Below are positions 46,461-57,986 of a stretch of 64,000 nt of DNA, in pieces. The stretch spans positions 124,001 through 188,000 of the forward strand of contig JACCLO010000019.1 in NCBI GenBank assembly GCA_029448655.1, in the 5' to 3' direction. Under the pieces are notes generated by a model that was given only the letters and a program-made list of their open reading frames with translations, did not search any database and was not told the origin of the DNA. Numbering within the stretch: position 1 is the stretch's first letter; every line of letters starts with the position of its first letter. Source of the stretch: Wolfiporia cocos. Its lineage: Eukaryota > Basidiomycota > Agaricomycetes > Polyporales > Phaeolaceae. Both the position numbers and the translations under genes were made by a program.

Positions 46461-48126
46461 TCAAGGCCGTGCGTCGCTGAAGCGCCCAGTCATTGTCTTC
46501 GTGTCGCACCGCCACTTCCTCGGCGTTTCAGCCACTGCGGAGTTTCGAGGGCCATGCAAACCGTGTGGGACATTAACCTCAAGTCTCTCAACGACTATCC
46601 TCACATTAAACTGAACGTAAAATTGCTCTCCAGTCCTATAGCTGATGCCTGATGTCCTTGAGACAGCTACGATGTGTACCAGCTATTCACGCGCATCCTC
46701 CCAACCAGAACTTGCTTTGAAACACTCCCACGGTGCGCGCTGATGTGGCATTCATCCATCAGGATATAATTTATACTGGCTCCCACTCGCTTTTGCGTCG
46801 CACAATGCAAAAAGCAATATCCACTGTAACTATTTTTAACTTCAGACTAACCCAGGTTCTCGCATCAAAATGCGTGGCAAACACTACTCTAGCCACGATT
46901 ATGAATTGCTGATTGCGCCGGTGGGTTTCCCATAGATCCCAGGTATGAATACATCTTCTGCCCTCAAGACGTGTGTCGCAGGTCCGGTACAGCGTGGCGC
47001 CTATCGCCGTTGCCGAGACTTCGATACCCTGACTATGTTGCTTCGCTCTGACTCGTAATTGTGCCTTGTCGTAATGCTCTCGGGGGCAAATGTAAGGAGT
47101 CTTTGTACAATTGCTGGGATGGTTAAGTGCTGCGGAAGAAAATGCACTTGCTGCTCGCTGCAGCAGGCCGCGTGGTCTTTCCAGCATCTGTAAACGAATG
47201 GTCTCGCCGATGACTGCGAGCTGAAAGTCACAGCACAGCACAGTACAATCTCCAGGCATCTTTCACTCATTTCACTGATCGCGTTACTCGCTTAGCACTT
47301 GAAGCTTGACATTTGATCATACAAGATACCTTCCGGGCTGGATTGCGCTACCGTTGCATAGCACCTGCAATCTATCACAGGATGTTATTCTGTCAAAATC
47401 AAAGCAGAAGCTATTAACGGGACCTTGCCGCTAAGGCACACGTGCTGTAAGTTTGTCCTCTTGGCGAGACGGAAGCGGGCCGTGAACTGAGACCCCACCT
47501 CCCCGTGACCCTGAGCTACATTCAAAGTCCCCGGTTCTCGAAAAATATGTTTCTGCTTGGCATAGGCTTGCGACATAAAAATAGGCTTGCGGTCCGCTAT
47601 GAAGATAACGCCTGCCGAAGGCAGCCGTATGCGTTATGTGCCGGTCAATTCAGCTATGACCCGTAGATGTCATGGCTGGCCGCACAGATAACCGATACCA
47701 AAGATCGTGAACGAATTTGACTCCGGAGGCACTGCTCGAACCCGTTAGAACAGCGTGTTTGTAGTTTGTGCATACACTCGGCATCAGCTAAAATTACGGC
47801 GATTGAGACTCAATACAAATAATCTGTGAGGCTGTATAGATCTCGACTTATAGTAATGCAAGGGATACAATCATAAGATGGAGAGCCTGTCGTGTATGCT
47901 TGTGCAATATAGACGATGTATGCTTTGTGGAGTCGAACTCCGAGTAGGTTCACCGACATCGAAATCTGCAGGACAAAACATTGCTCAAATCCTGCCACTT
48001 TCACAAGATGGGAGCTCGTACTCAAGCCTCAGGCCTCAGGTCTCAGACATTGGGCTAATAATTTGGCCACGTATTCTCAGGCAGAATGTACAGCAAAGGT
48101 GATCTACCCACGTTCCAACACCAATA
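46461..48126. other. Unassigned DNA downstream of the aminotransferase gene
   Basis: A 162-codon minus frame (46771-47259) is the longest; it has no recognisable motif and I do not call it a gene. The remainder, to the aminotransferase stop at 48127, shows no repeats with defined ends. Confidence 0.4.
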
Positions 48127-49825
48127 TCATGCCTGACTTTCGACAATTTCCTTGCAAACCTCTACCAATGCCTTCCCGAGTTTCTCAAAATCCTCAATCT
48201 GTGATGCCGAAACGATTGACATTGAGACGGGATCAATTGAAAAATAAGCAGCTCACCTCGTTGTACACCTGTGCGCTCGCCCGCGTCCACCACTTGCCAT
48301 TATGGTAGAACTGTGTGGCGAATACTTTGCGCTGTTTCATCAGCTTCTCGAGCCACATGTTATAAATCTGTGGTGACGGCTTAATATCCCCTGGAAGAGG
48401 GATCTCGACGTTTACCTGCAGAGTATTTGCCATCAGCTGTCTAGGCCTGATGAGAGTGTCGATACCATACCATGTTCAGCGTCAGTTCGCCTGAGTTAGG
48501 AGAGTCCATAATGGTCGTGCCCATGACTTCTGCAAGGCGCTTGCCACCTGCCAGTGCGAGTGATCGGCAGTAATCATTGATCTTTTTCTCTCCACCCAGC
48601 CATTCCCGGAACTCGAGAGCTTTTCGGGGCTTTGAGATTTACAGCTCGGGAACTGGAACGGTAGACTCACCTGGAATGTTACTGAGGGCTGGAACAACAT
48701 CAATAGCCCCAAACCCTTGAAACTAAGTTAGACTCAAGTGGCACCAACGCACGAGACTGTCGGAGCTTACAAAGGAATTCAGACACGAAGGTTGATGAGA
48801 ATTTATTGGGGGTTAGCGCGTTGTAGTTGCATGCGGTTGGCAAAGAGCTTTTGATGATGTGTTGATTTCTACGAGGTAACGCCGTTTGTGAGATCTCCTG
48901 TACGAGCTAACGGCACTGTAGTAACGCGTGCTCACCGTGCAGGTACATACAGCACCGCACATGCACGCTTGGCGTATAGCCATTTATGCAAGCTCTACGG
49001 AACTCACGTGAATGGAGTTGCTTGACATGCCAAGCTGATAAGATGTACTCACTGTCACGAAAAAGTCCGGCGCCGCTTTGGTGAGGTCGATGTCCACCTC
49101 GTGCCCAATAGAGTGTGCAGCGTCAATCACACTCCAGACGTTTTCTTGTTTGCAAATCTCCACCATCTCGCGCCAGGGCAAGACCACTCCGGGACCGGAG
49201 ACGATACTGTCCAATACCGCGACGATCTTGGCGTTTGGAGCGCGCTTGATGGAGCGCAAGTGAGCGCGGAAGTCGGTCAAGATCTGGGCATGAGACGTCG
49301 GAAATGTGAGGTTAAACTTCGTAATGGAAGGGTTCGGGCGCAATGAAGAGATATAGTTGACAGCGCGGGTAATAGAATCAAATGTCGTACTAGCTACAGC
49401 ACATATCAGCGGCACCAAAGGAGGTATGAAGTGGTCGCCGACTCACTAGGAACAATGACATCGCCCTCGTTCCACTCAAAATTCCTCAACACGGTATTCA
49501 TGCCGTTCGCCACACTTGGCACGAGAACAACCTCATCCGTGTCAGCGCCGAGAAGAGCTGCAACTCGGCGGCGCACTTCGTTGAGGCGAGGTTCGAACTC
49601 AACCCGGAGGAAGTAGTCGGGGTTTGCCTCCACCTCGAGTGTCAGTTTGCTACACTCCTCGAGGACGGGCTTTGGCAGCGCCCCGAAGGAACCTAAGACG
49701 CGTACAGCTCAGAGATGCGAGTCGATGCAGCAGACAAGTATCTCACCATGATTAAGATTCACAAATGTAGGGTCAAGAGCAAAGTAGGGCAGCAGTGCGT
49801 GTCCAAACTCGGGTGCGGATGCCAT
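48127..49825 (-). CDS. PLP-dependent aminotransferase class V-like enzyme
   Basis: Fold-type I PLP enzyme of the isopenicillin N epimerase/cysteine desulfurase-like group. Exons in transcript order: 49825-49747, 49692-49447, 49393-49053, 48994-48936, 48868-48771, 48715-48671, 48619-48471, 48415-48257, 48198-48127; 1248 nt, 415 aa, all phases consistent. The N-terminus has the substrate-loop motif NLNHGSFGALP. The cofactor-binding DAAHSIGHE is followed, across an intron, by LHKWLYAKRA with the Schiff-base Lys. The C-terminal domain ends KEIVESQA. The possible reaction (epimerase, C-S lyase or desulfurase) cannot be set. It is the only apparently intact single-copy gene between the two PKS clusters and ends 1.4 kb before cluster copy 2. 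Whether it belongs to the pathway is unknown. Confidence 0.88.
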
Positions 49826-51238
49826 GTTTTTCGGTAGAGGGGTGTCGGGTCTCAGCTTGAAAGCTATATGTCGGCAGCGACAATGTGTTGGCGAAAGTCC
49901 TTGAACTCCCGAGCTCGAGTATTTGTCTTTAAACGACTTGTTGTCGCCATTGGCACGCCAGGAGGAGCGGGATCACCGATAACCATCGAGACCAACGGCA
50001 CCTTGTCTGGCCTGAAATTAGGTATCTTTCGTTCCGGGTGCACCACGACTCTTGAGGCCAGGCTGGCATTTCCGTAAGTCCATCGGCCCCGGCAAATCGG
50101 AATTCATGACTGGCTGTGTCGAACTAGTGTTGGCCATCAGAACTGTTCTACAGATGTTTACGATGCTGCGTGCTAATAGAATACAGGCTGAGGATATCAG
50201 AAGATATCACACCGACATGTCCTAACCCCTCGGTGTAACGAGCGGCGAGGTCAATGTCACATCACGACGTTTGCAGCATGCCCATGAAAGCGGGAGTCTA
50301 GGCCTGGTAGTCGCTTCATATCAACAGTGATGCATTGATGGTCTGCTCCACATCAACTCAGAATTGGGAATGATGGTAAGCTATTTCGAAGCATGAGGTA
50401 AATCGCAGCAGACCCTTAGTGAAGCGCTCGTGAACAGATTGACGATTAGTCAGCTCAGAGCTAATAGAGTAGGCGCTAAACGCTTTTGCTTCTGCGCGTC
50501 CCGACAGCTCGCATCAAAAAGAACCGGACACCTGCAACGTGCCGAGAGCCAGTGAATGCCGGCGGAAGGCTGCATTTTGCCGAAGTCATCTTTAACAATG
50601 CTTGGCATACGACTTCAATGGATTCTCACAGGAGATATTAGCGAATCACAACGGAGCTCCTCTCTATGGGCATCATTGTGACAGCCGACACGATCCTGCA
50701 ATGGCCAGGGTCACAGACGGACTTCCGCCGCAGTGCAAGCACCAAATGCTGGTCATATTGGCGACAAATCTCGGTGTAATTTTGGTTTATGTTGCGCAAA
50801 TCTTCTTCGCGCCTCGTTTTGGCATTAGTCTGCGTATAATCCCAATGCGTAGAACTCCGTTCTACAATCAAAGACTGTGTCATCGAGACGCGAATTCCGA
50901 ATATTGGAGTTGCTTCTACCATGTGCATGATGCTGGCCATGTGCATGAGGCTCTATCAAGTCAAGCCAAGAGTACGATACGTGTCGTATGCTCCCCCTGG
51001 CTCCTGCGCCGCGGCCGGACGTGACAGTTTCCGCCGTCGAACACCCTTCAATATGTCACTGTCTTGGCTGTCCCAGCGCGGCCGGGGCTCGCGTCGCATA
51101 CAACAACACTCCTCCCGCTTAAAAAGCGGCATCTAGTTGCCCAGTGATCTGCCTGATCTGAGCTGGGCTTCGCAGATAGCGATTCACCTGTTTAGTGTCC
51201 GCCAATTCGGAAGTCCTGAGACGCGGTCCGCATGTCAT
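49826..51238. other. Spacer between aminotransferase and cluster copy 2
   Basis: 1.4 kb upstream of the aminotransferase start. A 140-codon plus frame (50602-51024) contains a hydrophobic stretch (MLVILATNLGVILVYVAQIF) that may be a relic of a membrane-protein exon. No intact gene is supported. The left limit of the duplication lies at or before 51239, because copy 1 begins at the window edge. Confidence 0.4.
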
Positions 51239-51498
51239 TCCGAAACACCTTACAATTGACGGACGCCGATGGCCACGGCATCCAGCCTCAGCTTCTGGCC
51301 GACTCCGCCATCCTCCAGCGTTCCCGCTCGGAAATAGAGTCGGAATGGTGTTTGTCATGATGCTCATCAGAGCCTCCATCGCCAGCTGTGGTGCTACGAT
51401 CGCATCATCCTCACGACGAAACGGACCGGAGGCTATACACCATGAAGCAGTATATTGGAATCTCCTGCGCTTGCCATTGACAAGTCTTTCGAAACAAC

Positions 51499-53986
51499 AT
51501 GATTCAAACCGCCCAGCCATCCCGCATCCCAACCCTCGATAAGCTAGGAGCTGCCGTTTCTGATGATGTAGACGTTCACCAAGTTGCAGGGGACTGGCTG
51601 CAGTCGTTCGCCCTTCATGCAAAGTCGGGCAACATCGGCGGTATCCTAGACCTATTCGTCGAAGATGCATACTGGCGGGATTACCTTGTGCTCACTTGGG
51701 ACTTCCGCACTTTCGATGGTTCCAGCGCTATCAGAAAATTCCTCATAGACCGTCTTGCCCCCGCTCAGCTTGACTCCTTCAAGCTCAAGGACTTTGTTCG
51801 CCTCGAAAAGCCATATCCAGACCTTGCATGGATTGTTACAGTATTCGAGTTCGAGTCCAAGGTCGGGGTCGCAACTGGCGTGCTGCACCTCGTTCCGACG
51901 GCCACCGGCCGGTGGAAGGCGCATACAGTGTTCACCACCCTGGAGGACCTCAAGGACTTCCGCGAGAAGGTTGGACCACTGCGAAGTCAGGCACATGTCC
52001 CAGGCACGGAATGGGCGGAGAAGAGGCGGCGCGAGCTCGAATTTGCAGACAGTGACCCCGCGGTGCTGATCATTGGTGGAGGACATAGCGGCTTGGAGTT
52101 GGCTGCAAGGCTCAAGTTCCTAGATGTCCCGGTACTCGTCGTTGAGAAGAGCGCCCGCATTGGAGACAACTGGCGTTCGCGTTATGATACGTTGTGTCTG
52201 CATTGGCCCATCTGTAAGTGCGCAAAATGCGAAACATATATCACTTCTGACATGTTAAGTAGGGTATGACCATATGCCATACATACCGTATGTTCCGTTC
52301 CCTTCTTAGTTCCTTGCTTTCTGCCATGAAGTTGACATGTCCTCCGTTATCAGGTTCCCACCCACATGGCCACTGTACACGCCTTCGCTCAAAATGGCCG
52401 ACTGGCTTGAGTCGTACGCGCAAGCACTTGAATTGAACGTATGGACATCAACGACAGCCATGAACGCAACGCAAGGGTCCGACAAAACGTGGATCGTGAG
52501 CGTGAAGCGCGGAGATGGCGCGGAGCGCATCCTCCGGGTAAGGCATCTTGGTAGGTGCTACTCGATCGCGGCAGATCTGCGTCAATCTTAGACACTGTTG
52601 TACATAGTTTTTGCTACGGGCCTGGGCGATGCAACACCAAACATGCCCGTCATTCCCGGCATGGTGAGCTTTCCTCGATCAATTGCGACATTTTATGTAC
52701 GCGCCTCACGTGATCGCGATCAAAGGACAAATTCGCAGGTCGCATCATGCATTCGGCGTCGTACAAGAACCACAAGGGCTTCGAAGGCCAGAAGGTTATT
52801 GTCATTGGTGCAGGCAACTCTGGTAAGTCGATGTCCAAACGTGATCACCCGAGCTTATGAGGAATGCACAGGCCATGATGTGGCCTCCGATCTTGCTAGA
52901 AATGACATCGGTAGGCGACGATCTCATGGCTGGGCGTTAGTTGACGCAACTTCTGGCAGATGTGACGATGTTCCAGCGGAGCGCTAACTTCGTCATGAAT
53001 TTGGATAAGGAGTGGAAGTACATGGGTGGTGGTGTGTCCATGTGTATCATCGTCGATCGGCGGCGTCCAAGCTCAGATCATTTGCAGCTTTGTACAATGA
53101 GGCGTCGCCTCCGACCGAAATCGCAGATCGCCTGCATCATTCGGTACCCCACCTCCTGCAGGAGAACGGTCTTGCGCAGCGGGCTGTGAAGAAGATCATG
53201 GAGGGTGACAAGTGAGCGCTGCCTGATAAGAATATAATGCCCTTTTGCTTATGACTGGCAGGGAACTCATCGAAAAGCTGAAATCTGTTGGATTCAAGAT
53301 CAACTTAGGTATCAAGGACACTGGAGTGCTGATACTTCTCAAGACGAAAGCAGGCGGTCATTACTTCGGTATGTAGGAGAGCCACAGTAAGGCATGTCTG
53401 AAGAGCTGATCGGGAGATTGCAGAGACCGGAGCCAGTCAGTTGATCGTCGATGGCAAGATCAAGCTCAAGAACGACAGCCAGATTGCTTGTTTCACCAAG
53501 ACAGGCTTGAAGTTTGAGAACGGATCAGAGCTACCCGCAGATACTGTGGTCTGTGCGACAGGGTATGTATGAGCTCTGAAACGTGCGAGCAAAATTGAGA
53601 GTCTTTTGTAGGGTGGGCGACACCAGGAATTCGATCCGCTCGGTCTGCGGAGATGCTGTGGCGGAGGCTTGCAATCCTATTTGGGGACTCGACCAGGAGG
53701 GCGAGATACAAGGTGTCTGGCGCGATCTGGGCGTTCCAGGATTGTGGTACATGATGGGTATGTAAACTACATCTCTTGTGGCGTTGGACTCCATTGATAA
53801 CTGCTTCACAGGTCCCCTCCAAATGGCGCGGTTCTTCTCGAAGCTCATGGCATTGCGTATGTGTGCATCTCCATTGTTTATGACCTTAACTGAACTGCTG
53901 CATGGGATTTAGAAATCAAAGCTATGGAAGTCAACGTTTTCGGTTCTCGCTACAGTATCAAGAGCGAGGAAACGCCGAGCTCTTGA
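51499..53986 (+). CDS. Flavin-containing monooxygenase, copy 2
   Basis: Second FMO, 611 aa, with the same 13-exon plan as copy 1 (first exons 51499-52213, 52263-52287, 52354-52550, 52608-52663, 52726-52822; last 53913-53986). Exon lengths agree except the last, which is 74 nt because the C-terminus reads differently (ends ETPSS). Intron 4 differs in length from copy 1 by 8 nt, confirming it is an intron even though it reads through in copy 1. The FAD motif GGGHSG, the FMO signature and the NADPH motif GAGNSG are all kept. No disabling change was found, so both copies look functional. Confidence 0.9.
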
Positions 53987-54533
53987 TTGATGTTATTCCA
54001 CTTGTAGGGCAGCGCAGAGGATACCAAGGTCTCATAAAGTGTTATGTTATCTTGCGGAGACGATTTGTATCTTAGTCGTGATTATCGTTTCGACTTATAG
54101 ATTGTGTAGATAGCGCTAGCTGCCTACGCGCTACCATTAGTGGTAGTGGTAGGGATGATGCTTCATCCGTTTATATAACATTGGACTTCGTACATCAAGC
54201 AAAACTAGAGCTTCCGATTCCTTTCGCAATGCGCTTGCTGAGATAAAAACAAACATCCGGTTGTCTAGAATCTAGTATACGAATTCATTGGCGCAGCCCG
54301 GACCACGCTACGCATCTATCCTGTCTATGTATGTCCGTCATTATCGTCAAGAAACATGATCAGGGCATTGGGATAGTAACCCGAACGAATCTGTACGTGA
54401 GGAACGTTCGGAGTTTTCAACTATTAGGGGAATCATGGTCCTGACATAATGCGTGACACAAAAGCGGTAAGGAGTGTCCATCATGATCAATGAGCGTCAG
54501 ATCGCGTCATAAGAGGTATCATTAAGTCGCAGA
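53987..54533. other. Convergent intergenic spacer, copy 2
   Basis: 547 bp between the FMO and MFS stops, clearly related to 2736-3367 but with indels, including a short TAGTGGTAGTGGTAGGG stretch absent from copy 1. No gene. Confidence 0.55.
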
Positions 54534-56159
54534 TTAGACCTTGACGAACAGCTTCTTGCTGAACTGCAGGCGCACGGGAACGAGTAACCAGGACGCCATG
54601 ATAGGTACAAGCGCACACCACACGATCAGATATCTGTACGCCTCCTGTGACTGCTCGCTAACGCCATACATTGCAGCAGTGTCAGCAATTATACGCGATC
54701 CGATTGGTACGGCGAAAATGGGCGGGATGACATTCATCAAAAACTGGATGGCCACGGCTGAACCGAGCTTCTCCATACCTGTGAGAGCGCTATTCAGTCA
54801 TTTGTACGACTGCACGGCTCGTACTTACCGACAATCTTTGCTGTGGTTGGTACGGAGAGCGGCCAGTAAGCTGCGGTGTCCGGCGTTAGTGCATAATCTC
54901 GGCCGAAGGAGAGTCAGCCTCACGTCCGCTGAATAGGCCCCAGAAGATTCCAAAGACCATCATCACGCCCACATCGTTTGCAAAAAGCCAGATGAAGATG
55001 CACATGAGGCCTGTGAGGAAGTGCATGACAATAAGCACGTTGATCGGCCCAGCTCGGTCTGCCATGAAACCCGCCATGATTCGGCCGACGGCGTTGAGCG
55101 CAGTAGTCACTGCAAGCACGCCAGATGCATCGGTGTTCGACAAACCTACCGCGAGACAGTAATCTGCGCCAATATCATGTGTGAGCTACGGGTGAAATTG
55201 GAGAACGCATTTGCGGTATCACGCACTGGGGATGTAGAACAATGGCGTGACATATCCAAAGAATTGCAAGAAGCAAAAAGCGAGGTAGAGTGTATATCCG
55301 GGGATCTTGAAAACAGAGAGGTCGAAGACATGGTACTGCACGTGTTTCTTCGCCACCGTACGCTGTCGAACCAACGCTACACCCAACATACCAACCACCA
55401 GACTGAGGAAACCGAGGAAACGGAGTGCCCATTGCACAGAGGTACGATCAATCAGGACTTGACAAATGGGGGACAATACCACACCGCCAAGTGACGTTCC
55501 TGACTGAAGGAGAGCACGGTGAATTGGCTGATAATGTATGCAGCGTTCATTCCCACTTACACTAGCGATGCCCGATGCGAGACTACGCCGCTTCTTGAAC
55601 CATTGAGAGGGCAACGCAATCGAGGGTATCCACGACAAAGAAATACCAAGTCTGTCAACCGAAGTCAATTCAGAACCTCCATACCCACCTCACAAACAAT
55701 CGGCAGCGCTCACCCAAACATAATTCCCTGTGACAGGATCAGCTCCCAGAACTTGTGCGATATTGAGGCGAGTTCGAATGCAACTGAAATTAGGAGGACA
55801 CCGAGAAATATAGGCGCGCGGATGCCAAAGTTCGATATTAAGATGTTTGAGAAAGGGCCCAGCAGGAATCCGAAGCCCATTCCGCAACCTCCCACAAAAC
55901 CGAGCTTGAGAGTACTGACTTCCCGGAAAGAGGAGCTTTCTTGGGAGGTATATGCGTCTTGGAAGACACCCCAGATGGTCGCGATACCGAAGCCAACAAA
56001 ACTGACCAGCCAGGTGGCGGCGACAGTCATCCAGGCCTCCAAACCACCGTCCGGAGGTTCGTCCAGCTGCGTAGGCGCCTCCGCATCCTGCGTTCCCTCT
56101 TCGCGCTTGGCTTCCAGCGAGGAGGGGGGTTTCTCCTCATTGTCCATTCCATTCGCCAT
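54534..56159 (-). CDS. MFS transporter, monocarboxylate-porter-like, copy 2
   Basis: Same six-exon structure as copy 1; encoded protein about 446 aa with the same MCT-like start DGGLEAWMTV and about 12 membrane segments. From about 55220 to 56070 I see no base difference from copy 1 (about 4062-4912), while sequence on both sides differs at a percent-level rate. The intron near 54890 is 3 nt shorter than in copy 1. Divergent from PKS copy 2. Confidence 0.88.
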
Positions 56160-57986
56160 AGTTGGTACTGCTGAAGAGGATAACGACATGACGGTCAGTG
56201 TGCAAGAGATCCTCAGGTTCGTGACGCTTCGTTTGTATGCACACTGCTACCAAAATCTGTTTGTAAAGCTGCGATGCAAGTCAGGTGCCTTCAGGTAGTG
56301 TTAATCATACAACGCGTCAATACTCGGGCTCCGGGGAGACTTATTCGGAATTCGACAGCCTTGTGACAATCATAGGAGGTAATGTCCGATGCGGACTTCT
56401 CAGACGTCGTGTTTGCGAGTGAGCGGCGGAATTTGCGCGGATGCGCTTATCAGCTGTGTAGGAAGTGGTCTGCAGTGTCAGGGCTGCTGTCGGCCATCAG
56501 GAGCTGAAGGCGGGTAATCTGGGATTCCCTCCGGCTTCTCGGGCAGTACTCGGGACAAATAAACGCAACAATATTGTCAGAAGCAGCCCGCTGAAACGAG
56601 TCCTAGGGCTGGCTAGGCAAACCGCGGGGGGAGGCGTGGGTATCACATCACGGTGCAGCCCCTTTCCCAGAGGATCAGGGTTCTGTCATCAGACATGGCT
56701 GTGGTGTGGGTGTGGTGCTGCTAGGTTGCTAAGCGAATTCGGAATGTACTAGGTTCAGTGACATCCAATTCGGAATTCGCGGTTGAATCGATTGTATTGG
56801 AAGCGCTGGAAGTACGCCCTTTGTTTTCCTCCGAATGGGGAGAGGTCAGTGTGACAATGGTGCAAAATCTTGTAGGATGGATAAAACCGCATTGGAGCAA
56901 AGTGCCAGGACAAAAAAAGGAACAGGTCGGGAAGCACGACATTGGCGATAAAAATCTCGGTAAAGACGGAAGCAACTGAGCAAGTCGAGGATAGCTGACT
57001 AATCCAGATTGGGTAACAAGCGCTCACTTCCAGACCAATCGTTGCCGTTGTGCCATCTTACGACGCAAGCGCAGGGCAATATTCTGGTGTCTCGATATCC
57101 GTGTACTCGCGGCAACCCAGCCTAGTTCACAGGTTATATCAAATCTTCAGACCATCTCCGTCCATTCGAATGTGTGACCGTTATCGCTCAGACGGTAGCT
57201 AGGACATCCCAACTGGCATATGGTCCCGGCTCTGATACAAATCTCAGATTAACGTATGATTTGGTTAGCAGCCTATCTCATGCACGAAATGCAGAGGCTT
57301 AGCTTATACTGTGGATTCCCCGAAGTAGCGATTATGACTGGCAGGGGCGCCTTCGACATGCCAAAGCTGTGCGAGATATAGGAGCCCATCACCTGTATCT
57401 CCTCTTGACCATCTCCGGCGCCCAAACGCCCAGAACAATTACTGCAAGTCTGACTGATTGGTATACGATGATACGAAAGCTTCACTCATGGACAGTTGAT
57501 CTGCTGGCATGACACTGCGACCAAATTTACGCGGACCCAGCCCTGGATCAATTGGCTAGCAGCGACCGGCATCTCCATTGGATGCAATTTTCCTCCCATT
57601 TTTCCCATTTATAGGAAGCTCATGATACCGCCAATCAGCGGCTGAAGGGGCTGGGCCGTTGTTCCCTCTTCCTCCCCAGAAATTTCAGCCGGATTCTGAT
57701 CTCTCGCGCGACTTCTTGTCGCTCATCATTCCATCAGTGTTAGGCATCCGACTGAGCGGGATCCGCCATCGGCGTTTCACGCTCTCCACTCACCAGAATG
57801 TCTGCGGGTCGACTTGACATGGTCACAACATTTGTTTGATTTACGAGCGTTGTGTTCGTAACCGTTATCGTCCCTGTATGAGGCCCGAGTCAATGCCCCA
57901 CATCAATCGTTTACGTCCCCCGGACTCTTTGATCGTATAAAGACTTCCATGAAGATATGGCACATGCCCAAGTTTCCTTGCTTCGT
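56160..57986. promoter_or_regulatory. Shared divergent MFS/PKS upstream region, copy 2
   Basis: 1.83 kb, much more diverged from copy 1 than the genes, with several indels. A TATAAAG box at 57936-57942 stands 51 bp before the PKS ATG. Different upstream DNA could give the two clusters different expression; this is inference. Confidence 0.6.

Noticed and set aside
46771..47259. 162-codon minus-strand frame as a gene
   Set aside because: No motif, no clear splice partners or homologue recognised, and it lies in degenerate repeat-rich DNA.
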